A stretch of 64,000 bases of DNA. Source: JABDGM01 sp046349975 (lineage in GTDB: Bacteria > Planctomycetota > Planctomycetia > Pirellulales > Lacipirellulaceae). Of this stretch, positions 14,670-23,024 are shown piece by piece; positions within the stretch are counted from its first letter, which is position 1; the number at the start of each line of letters is the position of its first letter. The notes beneath the pieces are model-generated. The model worked only from the letters and a program-made list of their open reading frames with translations, was not told where the DNA came from and did no database searches. The translations under genes and the position numbers were made by a program. The stretch lies in the NCBI GenBank assembly GCA_046349975.1, contig JAXMBH010000010.1, positions 62,001-126,000 on the forward strand. Reading direction: 5' to 3'.

Positions 14670-15140
14670 CTAGCGCGGTGTCTTCGGGCTTTCGGTGAGC
14701 ATGGGGCGGAGTTCTTCGAAGAAGTCGTAGGCGTCGTTGAATTGGCGGTAGACGCTGGCGAAGCGGACGAAGGCGACGGCGTCGAGGTCGCGGAGGTAGC
14801 GCATGACGATTTCGCCGAGCTCGCGGCTTTCGACTTCGCTGTCGAAGTGCTGATAGACATCGTTCTCGATGGCGGCGGTCGTGGCTTCGACTTGCCGGGT
14901 GGTGATCGGCCGCTTCCAGCAGGCGCGTTCGAGGCCACGTTTGATTTTTTCGCGCTCGAACGGCACGCGCGAGCCGTCTTTCTTGATGACCTTGATGGTG
15001 GTCTCTTCCGGCCGCTCGTAGGTGGTGAAGCGGCGCCCGCAGCTCACGCACTCGCGGCGACGCCGGATCGCGAGGCCATCTTGGCTCGAGCGCGAGTCGA
15101 TGACGCGGTCGTTATCCAGGCGGCAGAAAGGGCACTTCAT
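14670..15140 (-). CDS. nrdR: Transcriptional repressor NrdR
   Basis: The 156 residues show the N-terminal zinc ribbon MKCPFC…CVSCGRRFTTYER and the ATP-cone domain (VIKKDGSRVPFEREKIKRGLERACWKRPI…). NrdR senses (d)ATP and represses ribonucleotide reductase operons. Length and start are as in other NrdR proteins. The C-terminal tail …MLTESPKTPR is ordinary. No reductase gene is in the window, so its targets lie elsewhere. Confidence 0.96.
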   Translation of the reverse strand: MKCPFCRLDNDRVIDSRSSQDGLAIRRRRECVSCGRRFTTYERPEETTIKVIKKDGSRVPFEREKIKRGLERACWKRPITTRQVEATTAAIENDVYQHFDSEVESRELGEIVMRYLRDLDAVAFVRFASVYRQFNDAYDFFEELRPMLTESPKTPR

Positions 15141-15387
15141 ATGGCCTTACTATACACGCCTGGGCGCGAATGAACAGGAACCCGAAAATAGTTGTTGGGC
15201 GTTCTTTTGTGATGGGGCGAGCCGGGTGGAAAACGCGCGATTGAACGGCGGAGGTTGCTGCGCGATTCGATGTGATCTCAGCGAGAGAGAGCGAATTCGG
15301 TGGAGCCTCGAACGTATGTACCTATGAGATCAAACACGGGCGGCGATCGACTGGACATTGAAAACGGGGTGTCGACAATCGATAGGT

Positions 15388-16290
15388 ATGACTTTGTTCG
15401 GTGTGCTAAATGTGAACAAGCCGGCAGGCGTGACCTCCCGACGGGTGGTCGACCGGATCGAGCGAATCTTGTTGCCGACGAAGGTGGGGCACGCGGGCAC
15501 GCTCGACCCGCTAGCAACAGGTGTGCTGGTAATTTGCGTGGGACAGGCAACGCGGCTTGTGCCGTATGTGCAACAGATGCGGAAGATGTATGTGGCTGGA
15601 TTTCGGCTGGGGTATCACAGCGAAACCGATGACATTGAGGCGCCGCTCGAGCCGGTCGTGGGGGCGGTGGAACCGAGCCGCGCGGAAGTTGAGCGAGTGC
15701 TAGCATCGTTCGTTGGCAAGATTGAGCAGCGGCCGCCGGCGCACTCGGCGGTGAAGCTCAGCGGGAAGCGGGCGTACAAACTCGCACGGCGAGGCGTGAC
15801 GTTCGAGATCCAGCCGAAGACCGTGGCGATCTACCGAATCGCCTTGCGAAGATACGAGTATCCGGAACTGGAAATCGAGGTGGAGTGCGGCAGCGGAACG
15901 TATGTTCGTTCTCTTGGCCGCGATGTGGGCGACGCGCTGGGCACCGGCGCGGTGATGACGGCGCTGGAGCGTACGGCGGTCGGCAACTTCCAGTTATGCG
16001 ATGGCATAGCGATCGATGATCTCTCGGCGGAGTCGATTCAGCGTAACTTGCAGCCGGCGGCGGTGGCGGTTGCCGAACTGCGGCATGTGAGGCTCACGGC
16101 GGGGCAGGCGTTGGAAGTGCGACATGGCCGGCCGATTCTCACGGCTTGGTTGAGTGAGCCAGTCGAGCTGGCGAGCGGCGAGGAGGTGGCGGCGCTCGAT
16201 CCGGCCGATCAGCTCGCCGCAATTTTGTTTGAGAAAACGCCGGGCGAGCTGTGGACTCGGATGAGCTTCACAAAATCTCCAAGTCGGTAA
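15388..16290 (+). CDS. truB: tRNA pseudouridine(55) synthase TruB
   Basis: About 300 residues from MTLFGVLNVNKPAGVTS. The catalytic-Asp motif is GHAGTLDPLATGVLV (Asp near 40), followed by the family segments …RPPAHSAVKLSGKRAYKLAR… and CGSGTYVRSLGRDVG. TruB makes Psi55 in the T loop of tRNAs. A start 10 codons upstream (15358) is also open, but the family N-terminus aligns with 15388. The gene stands alone between the minus-strand nrdR and plus-strand ftsK. Confidence 0.93.
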   Translation: MTLFGVLNVNKPAGVTSRRVVDRIERILLPTKVGHAGTLDPLATGVLVICVGQATRLVPYVQQMRKMYVAGFRLGYHSETDDIEAPLEPVVGAVEPSRAEVERVLASFVGKIEQRPPAHSAVKLSGKRAYKLARRGVTFEIQPKTVAIYRIALRRYEYPELEIEVECGSGTYVRSLGRDVGDALGTGAVMTALERTAVGNFQLCDGIAIDDLSAESIQRNLQPAAVAVAELRHVRLTAGQALEVRHGRPILTAWLSEPVELASGEEVAALDPADQLAAILFEKTPGELWTRMSFTKSPSR

Positions 16291-16423
16291 TCTGTAACGA
16301 CTGTGCGGGCACTGCGGGCAGCGTGGCCAACTTTTCAAGTTCGCGTGAGCGAAAGTGGCGACGAGCGGTGTCGATCCTCCGGGTGGCGACGGAGATACTT
16401 GGGTTATCCACGGCGTAAAGCAT
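16268..16423 (-). CDS. Possible small protein (51 aa), convergent with truB
   Basis: An open frame MLYAVDNPSISVATRRIDTA… of 51 codons has GC-rich third positions (about two thirds G/C) typical of coding DNA here. It overlaps the end of truB by 23 nt on the opposite strand. There is no visible ribosome site and no family match. Confidence 0.3.
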   Translation of the reverse strand: MLYAVDNPSISVATRRIDTARRHFRSRELEKLATLPAVPAQSLQITDLEIL

Positions 16424-16515
16424 GAGGGCGCAATGAGCTAGTGTGGCCGTGCTAGCGTCGGTGGTCGATGAAAGAGAGTGTGCCGAAGTGCTGCGCGCGG
16501 GTGGGTGAGGGGCGA

Positions 16516-16572
16516 CCCCTCCCTCGCCACGACGAGTCTTGAGCGACCTGGCCCCTCCCTGCGAGGGAGGGG
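16516..16572. repeat. Palindromic repeat CCCCTCCCTCGC / GCGAGGGAGGGG
   Basis: A 12-bp perfect inverted repeat (16516-16527 and 16561-16572) with a second partial stem inside. Relatives of the CCCTCTCCC…GGGAGAGGG repeat occur at 25.8 kb and inside mtaB at 46.2 kb. The rest of the truB-ftsK gap shows nothing else. Confidence 0.6.
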
Positions 16573-16678
16573 AATGAGAGAGCGCGCGGTTGCTTGGGTG
16601 CATGAAGTTTATGGATAGCTTGTTGGGCATGGACGTGCCCTGGCAGAGGATTCGCACCACGAATGCGCCGGCTGCGCG

Positions 16679-19600
16679 ATGGCGTCATTGCGCTGGCCGC
16701 TGGGCCGAAACGTCCACATGTTTGAAGATCGCAGCCTGAAGATCGATTTGGTCGCGCTCGCATTGGTCGCGGTCGTGGCCTTCCTGGGGCTTGCCCTGTG
16801 GACGTACAACCCGACCGACCCGCCGAGCACGATCGTGTGGCCACCGAGCGATGTGGTGCACAACGCGTGCGGTCGGGCCGGCGCGATGACGGCGCACTAC
16901 CTGTTCGAAATGCTGGGCATTGGGGCATATTACCTGGCGACGTCGCTCGCCGTGTTAACGTATTTTTTGTTGCGGCGTCGCGAGATCGACCAACCGATCA
17001 CTCGCGCATTGGGCTGGGCGATATCGGTGGTTGGTCTCACGACGCTCGCGGCACTCGCGCTGCCGCACTGGACACCGGGGCCGGTGATTGGCGCCGGCGG
17101 GTTCGTTGGCGCCATGGGCCGCACTTTCCTGGAATCGCGGTTCGCGATGGCTGGGGCGTACATCTTCACGTTTAGCGTGTTGCTCGCCGGGCTGTTGCTG
17201 TCGACGGATTACTTCTTGTTTCGGGCGGCGGCCGCGACGACCACGGTTGCCGGGCGTACGGCGCTGCAGGTGGGGCACTTCGGCCATGTGGTGCGGAGCA
17301 AGCGGCTGCGTGTGAAGTCGGATCTTGAAACCGTCGCCGAGTTAGAAGACGAGGAAGAAGCTGAGGCGGAAGACGCTGAGGACGAGGAAGAAGAGTCAGA
17401 GGACGAAGAGGAGGAATCGTCGGCGCACACAATCCGCGTTCGCAAGCCGAAGGCCGATGCGCGGGACGATGAGGAAGAGGATGAAGACGCCGAAGAAGAT
17501 GAAGTTGCGGAGGCTGAAGCGGCGGCAGCCCCAGCGGGTGGCGCTGCTTCGAAGTTAGCGAGCGGCTTGAAGGCGGCCCTCGGATTTGGTGGCAAAGCCG
17601 CAGCGACGCCGGCCCCGGCGCCCGCACCTGCGGCGATTCCAGTCACCAAGCCGAAGACTGAGCGCGAGGCGCTGATCGAGCAGTTGGAGGCGGCCGACCA
17701 GACGGCCGAGGAAACGAACTACGAACTGCCGCCACTGGAGCTCCTGCTGCCGAACGAAGACGTGTGCTACGAAGAGCAGGAGAAGGAGGTCCGCCGCAAG
17801 GCGAAGGTATTGGAGAAGACCTTTAAGGACTTTGGCTTCAATATTCGCGTGGTGGAGATCGAGACTGGCCCGGTTATCGCGCAATTTGAAGTCGAACTCG
17901 AAGCCGGCTTGCGGCTCTCGAAGATTACGGGCCTGGCCGACGACCTCGCGATCGCGCTGCGGGTGCCGAGCGTGCGTATTGTCGCGCCGATCCCGGGCAA
18001 GAACACGGTCGGCATCGAGGTGCCGAACGAGAACCGCCAGCTTGTGCGGCTGCGCGAAGTGATCGAAGAGACCAACGGCAAGGCGAAGCGGATGAAGATT
18101 CCGGTCTACCTTGGCAAAGACGTTTCGGGCAACCCGCTCGTAGTCGACCTCACGACGCTGCCGCATTTGCTCATCGCCGGCCGCACGGGTACGGGAAAGA
18201 GCGTGTGCCTCAACACGATCATTGTGTCGATGCTCATGACGCGCGGTCCGGATGAAGTCCGCATGCTCATGATCGACCCGAAGATGGTGGAGCTGAGCGG
18301 TTACCGCAAGTTGCCGCACCTCATGCACCCGGTCGTGACCGACATGCGCAAAGCCGAGGCGATATTGGCGTGGGCTGTCGACAAGATGGAAGAGCGTTAC
18401 CAGTTGCTGTCGCGTGCCGGGGTGCGTCACTTGAGCGTGTACAACCAACTGGGCGACGATGAGCTGCGCGACCGCATTCGACCGGAGACGGAAGATGAAT
18501 GGCGGCAGATTCCGCGGCATTTGCCGTACATTGTGATTGTGGCCGACGAAATGGCCGACCTCATGATGACGGCCGGCAAAGACGTGGAGCAGCACATCAT
18601 TCGGCTCGCTCAGAAGAGCCGGGCGGTGGGTATCCACCTCATTCTCGCGACGCAGAAGCCGACGGTGGACGTCATTACGGGTCTGATCAAGTCGAACTTG
18701 CCGGCCCGCATTGCCTTTCAAGTCGCGAGTCGCACGGATAGCCGCGTGGTGCTCGACGAAATGGGCGCGGACAAGCTGCTGGGCAACGGTGACATGCTGT
18801 ACTTGTCGCCGGGAACCAGCACGATGCTTCGCGGCCAGGGTACGTATCTTTCGGATGATGAGATCACACGTGTCGTCGATTTTGTTGGCGTCGACGATCC
18901 GCAATTCGCCGGCGAGCTTATGCAGCTCAAGACGAAGGACGAGCTCGAAGCGGCCGCGGCGGCCGGCGGCGGCAATTTCCAGAGTCGCGACGACTTGTAC
19001 GATGCGGCGGTGGACATTGTGGTGCGCGAACGCCGCGGCAGTTGCTCGCTATTGCAACGGGCGCTGGGCATCGGCTACGGCCGGGCCGCGAGACTCATCG
19101 ACTTCATGGCCGAAGATGGAGTGGTCGGTCAGTACAATGGCGCTCAAGCCCGTGAAGTGTTGATTTCACTCGAAGAGTGGGAGTCGCGGCACAATCAAGC
19201 CGCTGACGCCGCGCCGGCAAACGGCAAGGCGAGTGGCACATCGGCGGTTGCCGGTGGCAGCGCGAGCAAGCCGCGGGCAGTGGTGGCAGCGAATGCGTCG
19301 GCTGCCGAGGTTCCGGTGAAGACGCCACGCCGAAACAAGATCACTGTCGAGCCGGATGAGCCTAGCGAATTAGAGGACGAAGAAGAAATCAACGAAGCGT
19401 CGGAGTTGGACGAAGAGGATGTTGATGCTGACGAGGAAGATGGTTACGACTCCGACCAATGGCAGGATGACGACGACGAAGCCGACGAAGAAGAATCCGA
19501 GTTAGAGGATGAAGCCGCCGAGGCCGATGGGGACGACGCTGAAGTTGAGGAAGAGGACGCCGACGAGGATGCCGAAGGCGAGGACGAACTGTGGGATGAG

Positions 19601-19720
19601 GCTGCGGAGTCTGAATTCGACGACGAGTTAAGCGACGATGACTCGGATGAAGCCGAGGATGATGAGTACGAGGAAGAGGAAGAAGTAGTTCCGGCGAAGC
19701 CCGTGCGTGCGAAACGCTGA
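16679..19720 (+). CDS. ftsK: DNA translocase FtsK/SpoIIIE with acidic linker and acidic C-terminal tail
   Basis: The 1013-residue protein has four or five N-terminal membrane helices (about 25-45, 70-95, 115-135, 165-185), a Glu/Asp-rich linker (about 220-285), then the motor with Walker A GRTGTGKS (near 500) and Walker B IVIVADEMADL. The C-terminal gamma winged helix is RRGSCSLLQRALGIGYGRAARLIDFMAEDGVVG (about 785-815). FtsK pumps DNA at the septum and activates XerCD. After gamma there is an unusual extra ~180 residues, mostly Asp/Glu, ending in PVRAKR. An internal Met at 16718 (MFEDRSL) is an alternative start. Confidence 0.93.
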   Translation: MASLRWPLGRNVHMFEDRSLKIDLVALALVAVVAFLGLALWTYNPTDPPSTIVWPPSDVVHNACGRAGAMTAHYLFEMLGIGAYYLATSLAVLTYFLLRRREIDQPITRALGWAISVVGLTTLAALALPHWTPGPVIGAGGFVGAMGRTFLESRFAMAGAYIFTFSVLLAGLLLSTDYFLFRAAAATTTVAGRTALQVGHFGHVVRSKRLRVKSDLETVAELEDEEEAEAEDAEDEEEESEDEEEESSAHTIRVRKPKADARDDEEEDEDAEEDEVAEAEAAAAPAGGAASKLASGLKAALGFGGKAAATPAPAPAPAAIPVTKPKTEREALIEQLEAADQTAEETNYELPPLELLLPNEDVCYEEQEKEVRRKAKVLEKTFKDFGFNIRVVEIETGPVIAQFEVELEAGLRLSKITGLADDLAIALRVPSVRIVAPIPGKNTVGIEVPNENRQLVRLREVIEETNGKAKRMKIPVYLGKDVSGNPLVVDLTTLPHLLIAGRTGTGKSVCLNTIIVSMLMTRGPDEVRMLMIDPKMVELSGYRKLPHLMHPVVTDMRKAEAILAWAVDKMEERYQLLSRAGVRHLSVYNQLGDDELRDRIRPETEDEWRQIPRHLPYIVIVADEMADLMMTAGKDVEQHIIRLAQKSRAVGIHLILATQKPTVDVITGLIKSNLPARIAFQVASRTDSRVVLDEMGADKLLGNGDMLYLSPGTSTMLRGQGTYLSDDEITRVVDFVGVDDPQFAGELMQLKTKDELEAAAAAGGGNFQSRDDLYDAAVDIVVRERRGSCSLLQRALGIGYGRAARLIDFMAEDGVVGQYNGAQAREVLISLEEWESRHNQAADAAPANGKASGTSAVAGGSASKPRAVVAANASAAEVPVKTPRRNKITVEPDEPSELEDEEEINEASELDEEDVDADEEDGYDSDQWQDDDDEADEEESELEDEAAEADGDDAEVEEEDADEDAEGEDELWDEAAESEFDDELSDDDSDEAEDDEYEEEEEVVPAKPVRAKR

Positions 19721-19766
19721 TTTTGATTCTTGCCGCTTCTCAAATTAAGACGCGATCTCAAACGAG

Positions 19767-19794
19767 CCGGACCGCCACGCGGTCCGGTTTTTTT
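19767..19794 (+). terminator. Intrinsic terminator after ftsK
   Basis: CCGGACCG (19767-19774) pairs with CGGTCCGG (19780-19787) around a 5-nt loop and is followed by TTTTTTT. It lies 47 nt after the ftsK stop. Confidence 0.85.
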
Positions 19795-20108
19795 GTTTAG
19801 TGCGGGGCACAGGGCTCCGAGGATTCATGTGCCGCCGGTTGCCATGCGGTGAGGCTCTGCGCCGGGGAGTGGTGCCAGCCAGACCATGCACCACGCCCTT
19901 TCAGGGCGGGCCCTCAGGGGCGGTCGATTTGACGCGAGTTTGGCGGTAAAATGGGCCGCCCAGGCCATTCTGCCGATGGTTTTCGCCGCCTTGTCCTTCG
20001 CCAGGACGAATCGGCACGGCTCTTGCTCGCTAGACGCAGCGACTAAAATGTGTTGCACTGGGAGGCTAGTTTGAGGCGGGCTCGGCCGCATTGGCTTGGA
20101 GATTTCAC
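19795..20108. other. Gap upstream of the Pro-rich secreted protein
   Basis: About 310 bp without a convincing gene. It has a short GC-rich inverted repeat (GCCCT…AGGGC near 19900) and presumably carries the promoter of the next gene. No stronger signal is seen. Confidence 0.5.
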
Positions 20109-20870
20109 ATGACACTCGCAAGAAAGTATTCCGCGCAGCTATTGGTGCTCGCCGCGGCTGGCATATTGTTCATTGGTCTTGGGTTGGCGCAAGCCGCAGA
20201 AGAGACATCGGTGTTGGTCAACAAGCCGGTGCCGCCGCAGGCGGATTCCCAATCGGGCCCGGCGTTGCCGCCGCCAATGAATCCGAAACAGAATCGGGAA
20301 GCTGAGGTCGGGGCACCGGCCGATCTTGCGCCGCCGGCGTTATTGTCGAATCCAGAAGCGCTACCCACGCCTCCGCAGAGTGTGCAATCTTCGAGCAGCG
20401 CGACGAAGCAGCCATTCATGCGGCCGGCAGCACCACGCGGCCCCGCGCGTGGCAAGCTTGTGGACCAAGAGAGTTCGCGAATCGTCGTTGGCGCTCCGCC
20501 ACAAGAAGCGCCGCCGCAAATTGCGCCGCCGCCGAATGCGGCGCCGCCACCGCCGGTCCCATCGCAACGCGAAATTAACATGCGGCCAGCACCGCCGATC
20601 ACGTACGACACCGATCATGACGCTCGCAAGATGTATCGTCGTAGCGGTGAAGTGAAGATCGTGATGGCCACGCAAGACCCGGCCGATGGCTGCTACTACG
20701 GAATTCCGCTCTGCATTCCGGCCTGCTGCGTTGGCGAGCCGAACGTTTCGAGTGATCGCGGGTTGTTGGGTCGCGGCAAGGTTGAATATTGCTGGCCGTG
20801 CGGCTTCCGAGCGATCGTAAAATTCCGTCACACGCTCGGCGATGTAAAGGTCGAGTACGAGGGCGATTGA
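20109..20870 (+). CDS. Secreted Pro-rich protein with C-terminal Cys domain
   Basis: The 253 residues start at MTLARKYSAQLLVLAAAG…, with GGAG 8 nt upstream. A signal peptide ends near AQAAEE (about residue 30). The middle (about 35-165) is low-complexity Pro/Ala/Gln. The C-terminal ~80 residues form a compact domain with Cys in DGCYYGIPLCIPACCVGEP and EYCWPCGF, which could hold disulfides or a metal. The family is not recognised by name and looks planctomycete-specific. It is probably exported. Confidence 0.75.
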   Translation: MTLARKYSAQLLVLAAAGILFIGLGLAQAAEETSVLVNKPVPPQADSQSGPALPPPMNPKQNREAEVGAPADLAPPALLSNPEALPTPPQSVQSSSSATKQPFMRPAAPRGPARGKLVDQESSRIVVGAPPQEAPPQIAPPPNAAPPPPVPSQREINMRPAPPITYDTDHDARKMYRRSGEVKIVMATQDPADGCYYGIPLCIPACCVGEPNVSSDRGLLGRGKVEYCWPCGFRAIVKFRHTLGDVKVEYEGD

Positions 20871-20987
20871 ACTCGAAAGTTTTCTGGCAGGGCAGGGGAT
20901 CAGCTGACACTTTCGTCGGTTGGCGGCCGGAGGGCGCGGCCGTCCGATGATTTTTTATCTCCCACTCGATTTTCAAGCGAGTGAAGG

Positions 20988-22676
20988 CTACTTGGCGGAC
21001 GCGCTCGGCGCGTCCCACCACCAAACATTCGCGTCCAAGTTAGCAGGCGTGGCGACGGGCTTCATAACCGCCAAGGCGGCACTGTCATTGGCTTGCGCAC
21101 TCTTCAGCACATCACGCGGCGCGACCATTACGCCGCCGCTCACGCCGGCGAAAATTGTGCGCTGGTTGACGACGCGGTGGTTGATCACGGTCTCGACTTC
21201 GCGCGGCACACTGTTTTGGGGCAGCCCGAGCTTGCTGGATTTCGCGAGCAGTTCCGATTTCCAGCCGGCCTTTTCGGCGAGCCCTTCGCTGTGAATGATT
21301 GCGGCGGCCATCGCCAGGTCGAAGATGTTGCGGAGTTCGCCGTAAACCGGGTACTTTTTCGCCAACTCGCCGAAGTGCGCGGTGAACGATTCGGCAAATT
21401 CGCGATTGAGCGGGTCGCTTTGGCCGGTGTGTACGCGCTGGCCTTGCGCGGCGAGCATTTCGTTTTCGCTCAGCACACGCACACCCTGGCCGACGAGTTC
21501 GAAGGCGTCGCCGGCTTCACTGCGGGGGAGGTTGTCGTAGTTAAGTGTGAACCACCAGCGGAGAACGGACATGGCCGGGGGCGGGGACGCCCCGGCTCGC
21601 TTGCTCGCTGCGGCCAGAGAAGCGATGTAGTTTTCTACGCCATCAACGCCTTCGGCAAGGCCCATGCCGATGAGCTTCATGTGGTAGTCGGCTTCCACGA
21701 GCACGCCGGCGGCGCGGCTTGAGGGGTCGATGCCGAAGATTTCGATGTCCTGGCGGCCCACCGTATCGCGCAAGTCGCCGAGCCACTTTTTGCGTTGGGT
21801 CGGCTCGAGTGGTTTTTGGCTGGAAGCCGCCAGGAACGCTTGTGTTTTCGCCAGGTTCTCCTGGCGGGGATTAATTGAACAACCGAAGTGACTGCGGGCG
21901 GCATCGGCGCCGCGGCGCAGCAGCACGAGCAGGTCATCGAGCCGCACGACAGGCTCGTTCGTGACTTTGGAAAGAATGCGGCCGTCGTCGTTTACGTACC
22001 AGCCGCCCGCGGGGCCGGCGAGCACGAGGTCGCCGGTCTCGGGATAGACGAAGATGTACTGCACGCGTTCCAACCCAGCGAGTGTGAGCATCGACGACTC
22101 GAGGGGCTTGTGAGCGGCCTGGCGGCGAGCGATTTCGCGCTCGAGCCGGGGCAGCGACACGTACCGCAGGTCACTCTTCTGGAACGCCTGCCTGGCGGTT
22201 TGCGGTTGTGCGGGCGTTGTGGAAGCTAGTGGCAGCGCCTTGCCACGTTTGGCTGCAAGTTCCGCGGTCGCCGCCGCATTATCGAATGACTTGAGCTTGA
22301 GCAAGCCGCCGGCATCGACGAGCACGCCGGTCGGGAACGGCCGCATTTCCGCCTCGCCGCCGCCGTTCTCGGCCCACGTTTCGGTGGCTACGGTCGACTG
22401 GATGAGGTCGATCAGCGATTCGAAATCGGCATTGGCGCCGGCGCCCCGCGCCACATTGTTGCTGTTGCTCCCGAGGCCATTGCCTTGGTTATTGTTGTTG
22501 CCGAACAGGAAGCCGTTCTGCACCGGACCCAGCGGGGCCATTGCCGCGTTCTGAAACTTTTGGGGATTTTGCGCGGGCTGCGGCTGGTTCGGTCGCTGAG
22601 CGCCGGCAGGGTCGACGAGCAGTATTGCGAATCCGAACGCGGCCGCGAACATGCGGAAATAGGGGGGTGTAGGCAT
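20988..22676 (-). CDS. DUF1598 family secreted protein
   Basis: The 562 residues start at MPTPPYFRMFAAAFG…, where GGAG lies 4 nt upstream. A signal peptide ends near PAGAQ. An Asn/Gln-rich segment follows (about 25-70), then a large domain with …GGWYVNDDGRILSK… and …IEIFGIDPSSRAAGVLVEADYHMKLIGMGL…, which I assign to DUF1598, a planctomycete family of unknown function. The longer open frame to 22859 has no plausible N-terminus. It is convergent with the gene at 20.1 kb and divergent from the next. Confidence 0.8.
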   Translation of the reverse strand: MPTPPYFRMFAAAFGFAILLVDPAGAQRPNQPQPAQNPQKFQNAAMAPLGPVQNGFLFGNNNNQGNGLGSNSNNVARGAGANADFESLIDLIQSTVATETWAENGGGEAEMRPFPTGVLVDAGGLLKLKSFDNAAATAELAAKRGKALPLASTTPAQPQTARQAFQKSDLRYVSLPRLEREIARRQAAHKPLESSMLTLAGLERVQYIFVYPETGDLVLAGPAGGWYVNDDGRILSKVTNEPVVRLDDLLVLLRRGADAARSHFGCSINPRQENLAKTQAFLAASSQKPLEPTQRKKWLGDLRDTVGRQDIEIFGIDPSSRAAGVLVEADYHMKLIGMGLAEGVDGVENYIASLAAASKRAGASPPPAMSVLRWWFTLNYDNLPRSEAGDAFELVGQGVRVLSENEMLAAQGQRVHTGQSDPLNREFAESFTAHFGELAKKYPVYGELRNIFDLAMAAAIIHSEGLAEKAGWKSELLAKSSKLGLPQNSVPREVETVINHRVVNQRTIFAGVSGGVMVAPRDVLKSAQANDSAALAVMKPVATPANLDANVWWWDAPSASAK

Positions 22677-23024
22677 CGCGCTCTCCGGCAGGTCCATAGA
22701 GTATTGCAGTTCTAATCGTAGCCATTCGCGGGTGTTATTCCCAGAAAATGCGTAAAATGCGGTGATAAACGGGCTCTTTTGGCAGAAGCTTCGTGCCGTA
22801 TTGGCGGGTTTTGGCGTGCGAACCGACTGGTGAGCCGGTACAATGACGCCGCGAACCAAGAGGCCCTGTCGCCCTGCCCCGCCAGGAATTACCCGCTAAA
22901 TCTGTGGAGGCGAACGACCTCGCGACCGCCGCTGCCGACTTGGGTGGTGGCCGTGCGTTCGTCCTGCCATTGGAAACCTCGCCGGAAGACGTTATTCGTT
23001 GTCGCAGCGAAAGGTGCCCGCCCG
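22677..23024. other. Divergent intergenic region
   Basis: About 350 bp between two divergent starts. The plus frame is open through part of it but has no signal peptide or ribosome site, so it is not coding in my reading. Promoters for both neighbours are expected here. Confidence 0.45.

Noticed and set aside
17555..18904. 449-codon minus-strand open frame inside ftsK
   Set aside because: Antisense shadow of the FtsK motor; His/Arg-rich composition without motifs.
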